Made by a program: the position numbers and the translations under genes. From the NCBI RefSeq assembly GCF_029543245.1, contig NZ_JARQWV010000004.1, forward strand, positions 186,001-250,000: a DNA stretch of 64,000 nucleotides. Reading direction: 5' to 3'. The notes under the pieces are model-generated. The model was not told the DNA's origin and did no database searches. It saw only the letters and a program-made list of their open reading frames with translations. Below, piece by piece: positions 61,733-64,000 of this stretch (positions are counted from its first letter, which is position 1; every line of letters starts with the position of its first letter). Origin of the DNA: Caulobacter endophyticus. Lineage in GTDB: Bacteria > Pseudomonadota > Alphaproteobacteria > Caulobacterales > Caulobacteraceae.

Positions 61733-62823
61733 GGACGCGGCCCCTGTCGGATCAGCCGCACCACCACCGGCTTCTTGTCGCCCAGGCGCAGTTCGGCGCG
61801 GTCGACGATCCGGTCCACGACCAGGTAGCGGCCCAGGAGACGCGAGTTCACCAGCTGGGCCTGATCGTCGGCGTCGAGCAGGAAGACGGGCGGGGCCTCG
61901 CGCACGGCCAGGTCGGGAGGAAACTCGATGTAGGTCTTGGTCCCGTCGTCGAACACCCGCACCGGCGTCCAGGGCGGGGCGCGGCCCTTCAGGGGCGTGA
62001 CCAGATAGCGAAAGTCGAGGCGCTCGACCGGCACGGCGGCCTGGACGGCCTCGGTCGCCTGCTCGGCCGCGGCGTGGCGCGCGGCGTCGGCGGCCCTGGC
62101 CTGGGCCTCTTCCTGCGGATAGGTCCAGGACAGGACGCTGGTATAGGCGCCGCTGTCGGTGGAGACCGCATCGATCAGATAGGTGCGCTGGTCGGTGGTC
62201 AGAACGAGGTTGGTGCGCAGGCCGCCCCGCATCGGCTTGACCAGCACGATGACCTGCTGGGCCTGTCCGGTCCCGGCTTCTGTTTCGCCCAGCACCCAGC
62301 GCACGGTGTCGCCGGCGGCCTTGGCGATCAGCTTCTCGCCGGGCCGCAGCGCTATGGTGGTAAGGAACCTTGGGCTGGTGTGGATCGCATAGAGCCGGCC
62401 CGGCTCGAAGGCGTGATAGAGCGCGGCGTTGACAAAGACGCCGCTGGCGGGCCCGGCGCGCGCTTGGGCGTTGGCCCGCTGCAGGGTCGCCAGCGGCTTG
62501 GCCAAGGCCAGGTTCGTCCCGGACCGTCGGCGCGGCCCCCTGGACCGCGCGGGCGCAGCCCGCTGGTTTGCGCCGGTGAGCGAAGCGGCCGGCGTAGGGG
62601 CCTTGGCCTGCACGACGGCGCCGACGCCCGCGCCTTGGGCCCCGGCGCTCTGGGCCTGGCCGCTGGTCGGCGGGACCGGCGGCAGGACCGCGGGTCGGGA
62701 TCTCTGGGCCTGAGACGGCGGCGGCGCGGACGATTGGGCGGATGACGCCGCCGCCAAGGGCGCGCAGGCCAGGGCGCCCATGAGGGCCAGGGCGCGGCCG
62801 GGAAGGGTGATGCGCAGGCTCAT
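61729..62823 (-). CDS. trbG: Conjugal transfer protein TrbG (VirB9-like)
   Basis: A 364-residue exported protein starting MSLRITLPGRALALMGALAC with a signal peptide. A Pro/Gln/Ala-rich linker (about 30-120) is followed by the VirB9 domain: YAIHTSPRFLTTIALRPGEK, RTNLVLTTDQRTYLIDAVST and the C-terminal FDDGTKTYIEFPPDL. It forms the outer-membrane core complex with TrbI. The frame continues openly upstream beyond its start, but that part overlaps trbF and is not protein-like. Four-base overlaps on both sides. Confidence 0.94.
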   Translation of the reverse strand: MSLRITLPGRALALMGALACAPLAAASSAQSSAPPPSQAQRSRPAVLPPVPPTSGQAQSAGAQGAGVGAVVQAKAPTPAASLTGANQRAAPARSRGPRRRSGTNLALAKPLATLQRANAQARAGPASGVFVNAALYHAFEPGRLYAIHTSPRFLTTIALRPGEKLIAKAAGDTVRWVLGETEAGTGQAQQVIVLVKPMRGGLRTNLVLTTDQRTYLIDAVSTDSGAYTSVLSWTYPQEEAQARAADAARHAAAEQATEAVQAAVPVERLDFRYLVTPLKGRAPPWTPVRVFDDGTKTYIEFPPDLAVREAPPVFLLDADDQAQLVNSRLLGRYLVVDRIVDRAELRLGDKKPVVVRLIRQGPRP

Positions 62824-63509
62824 AGGTCGCGGCTCCACTGGAAGCTGGTGATTTCCAGGCCCCGGGCGTTGTCGAAGAGCTCGGCCTCGGTCTTGGGCGG
62901 CCTTGGCGCGACGCTGAACAGGCCCGTCCAGCGCACCTGCGGACCGGCCACGCCTTGCAGGTAGGTGGTTTCGCGCCATTGGACCTGGAAGGTGGTCGGG
63001 CTGCGCGCGAGCACCGAGGCGATTTCGACGGAGACCGCCTCCTGGCCCAGACGTGCGGCAGGGTCGTGATCCTGGCCGTACTGGACGAGGCTGGCGCGCG
63101 CGCCCTGATTGGTCATCCGCGTGGCCCGCGACCAGTTCTCCCGCAGGACCACCGGATCGGTGCTCTTGGAGCGCACGCGCTCCACGAAGTCGCAGACGAA
63201 GCTGGCCTTGACGGCCTCGTCGGGCCTGTAGGCGCGGTCGGCCAGTTCGACCCGCCCCGGGCGTCCGTGCCGGTCGATCGGCACGACATAGGTCGCGATC
63301 GGCCGTCGCAGCTGCACATAAAGAAAGGCGCTGGTGCTCAGCATCGCCAGCACCAGGCAGCCGAAGGCCATCAGCCGCCAGTTTTTCGCCTGCACGCGCG
63401 CCGAGCCGATGCGGTCGTCCCAGACCTGGGCGGCGCGATGATACGGCGTCTCCTCCGGCGTGGACTGGCCATAGCGGTCCTGCGGGCGCTTGAAGGCGTT
63501 GGACGTCAT
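62820..63509 (-). CDS. trbF: Conjugal transfer protein TrbF (VirB8-like)
   Basis: A 229-residue inner-membrane protein. FKRPQDRYGQSTPEETPYHR, AAQVWDDRIGSARVQAKNWR, then one transmembrane helix (LMAFGCLVLAMLSTSAFLYV) and the NTF2-like VirB8 periplasmic domain (TYVVPIDRHGRPGRVELADR, FVERVRSKSTDPVVLRENW). It nucleates the secretion complex. Its start is 11 bp from the trbL stop. Confidence 0.95.
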   Translation of the reverse strand: MTSNAFKRPQDRYGQSTPEETPYHRAAQVWDDRIGSARVQAKNWRLMAFGCLVLAMLSTSAFLYVQLRRPIATYVVPIDRHGRPGRVELADRAYRPDEAVKASFVCDFVERVRSKSTDPVVLRENWSRATRMTNQGARASLVQYGQDHDPAARLGQEAVSVEIASVLARSPTTFQVQWRETTYLQGVAGPQVRWTGLFSVAPRPPKTEAELFDNARGLEITSFQWSRDL

Positions 63510-63520
63510 CGGCGGCTCCT

Positions 63521-64000
63521 TCAGGGTGTGCGTCGGCCAGGGGGATCGGGCTCGCCGTCCTCGGGCGCGGCCGGCGCGCGGGCCGGCGGCTCGGGCGGCG
63601 GATCATCCCAAAGCCCCCCCGCCGAAGCGGCCGACGAGGCGTTGGCCCCGGCCGGTGGCGCGTAGGAGGCGCGCGCGCGGCCGACGACGGCGCTGGTCGA
63701 GGCGGCCCGGCGCCCACCGCCCGAAGCAGCGGCGCCGTCGCCTGACGACCCGCCGGGGGGCGAGCCGCCGGATGCTCCTCCCCTGCCGCCGCCTTGGCCG
63801 CCGCCCTGGCCCCCGCTGGGCAGCCGGGAGGCCGAGCGGGCCGAGGCGGCCGATCCCGCTGCGCCTGCGCCCATGGCCCAGCGTCCGGCCAGGGCCAGTC
63901 CGCCCACCGTGGCGGCCAGGCCCACCGCCCCGGCGGCGGCCGAGCCGGCGCTGAGCTGCGGACCGCCGGTGATTAGAGCGGCCGCCAGGGCGGGCAGCTT
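63521..64000 (-). CDS. trbL: Conjugal transfer protein TrbL (VirB6-like), partial, 5' end outside window
   Basis: The last about 159 codons of trbL. The frame enters at the window edge as KLPALAAALITGGPQLSAGS, continues through the small-residue segment AAAGAVGLAATVGGLALAGR (end of the polytopic region) and ends in a long Gly/Ser/Pro-rich hydrophilic tail (GGQGGGQGGGRGGASGG, DDPPPEPPARAPAAPEDGEP). This C-terminal half is typical of TrbL. Gene order L-F-G-I is canonical for trb loci. Confidence 0.9.
   Translation of the reverse strand, partial: KLPALAAALITGGPQLSAGSAAAGAVGLAATVGGLALAGRWAMGAGAAGSAASARSASRLPSGGQGGGQGGGRGGASGGSPPGGSSGDGAAASGGGRRAASTSAVVGRARASYAPPAGANASSAASAGGLWDDPPPEPPARAPAAPEDGEPDPPGRRTP

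Noticed and set aside
61729..63717. Long minus-strand frame extending trbG upstream through trbF
   Set aside because: The upstream part overlaps trbF and is Arg/Pro-rich. The true TrbG start at 62823 has a signal peptide and the usual four-base overlap.

Overview
The window is high-GC alphaproteobacterial DNA, most like Caulobacter, Phenylobacterium or Brevundimonas. Lineage markers are a GcrA-family regulator, a Usg protein next to heat-shock genes, an HWE histidine kinase, a FecI/FecR/TonB-receptor module and an isopeptidase-type lasso peptide cluster. Both ends carry plasmid or ICE backbone genes: single-stranded DNA-binding protein, DUF2493 and GcrA-like genes on the left; RadC, a fused methylase/strawberry-notch helicase, a two-gene ParB-like unit, a Toprim protein, HipBA, RepC and trbI-G-F-L on the right. 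I read it as part of a conjugative repC-type plasmid, megaplasmid or ICE with a long cargo region. Both ends are cut (ssb and trbL are partial).

Left part (1-16.6 kb): backbone genes, then a patchwork of small accessory genes. It holds a nucleotidyltransferase-HEPN fusion, a receiver protein whose 190-base leader and N-terminal domain recur 3.3 kb away, and an AbiJ-like gene lying exactly between two 89-bp inverted repeats. It also holds a DnaQ-type exonuclease, an acetyltransferase, a PAS-HWE kinase, a string of small hypotheticals and a transglutaminase-like protein. Two families of dispersed intergenic repeats run through this part and recur to 38 kb.

Middle part (16.6-38 kb): a minimal tyrosine recombinase, a cell-envelope group with lysozyme-inhibitor-like proteins, a TraB/TIKI-like membrane protein, and a TetR/SRPBCC divergent pair with a visible operator. 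Next come a membrane AraC regulator and a phytochrome phosphorelay (phytochrome kinase, Rcp1-type regulator, hybrid kinase). They are followed by a PAS chemoreceptor and a stress island (groESL, usg, hsp20 and satellites) with two matching RpoH-like promoters.

Lasso peptide locus (38.2-48.3 kb): FecI-type sigma factor, FecR, TonB receptor and lasso peptide isopeptidase on the plus strand converge on a minus-strand operon of GntR regulator, two precursors, fused RRE-peptidase B and cyclase C. Both precursors predict 21-residue cores with Gly1 and Glu8, hence an eight-residue macrolactam ring, and share an IEGF segment and a GxSD C-terminus. No ABC exporter is present, as is usual for isopeptidase-type clusters. 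The likely circuit is: peptide made and exported, recaptured by the TonB receptor (which signals to FecR and the sigma factor), then linearised by the isopeptidase.

Right part (48.4-64 kb): transfer and maintenance backbone. HipBA is controlled by four palindromes spaced about 27 bp apart, and repC is preceded by a candidate antisense RNA ending in a clear terminator, as in repABC replicons. No rRNA, tRNA or CRISPR array was seen.
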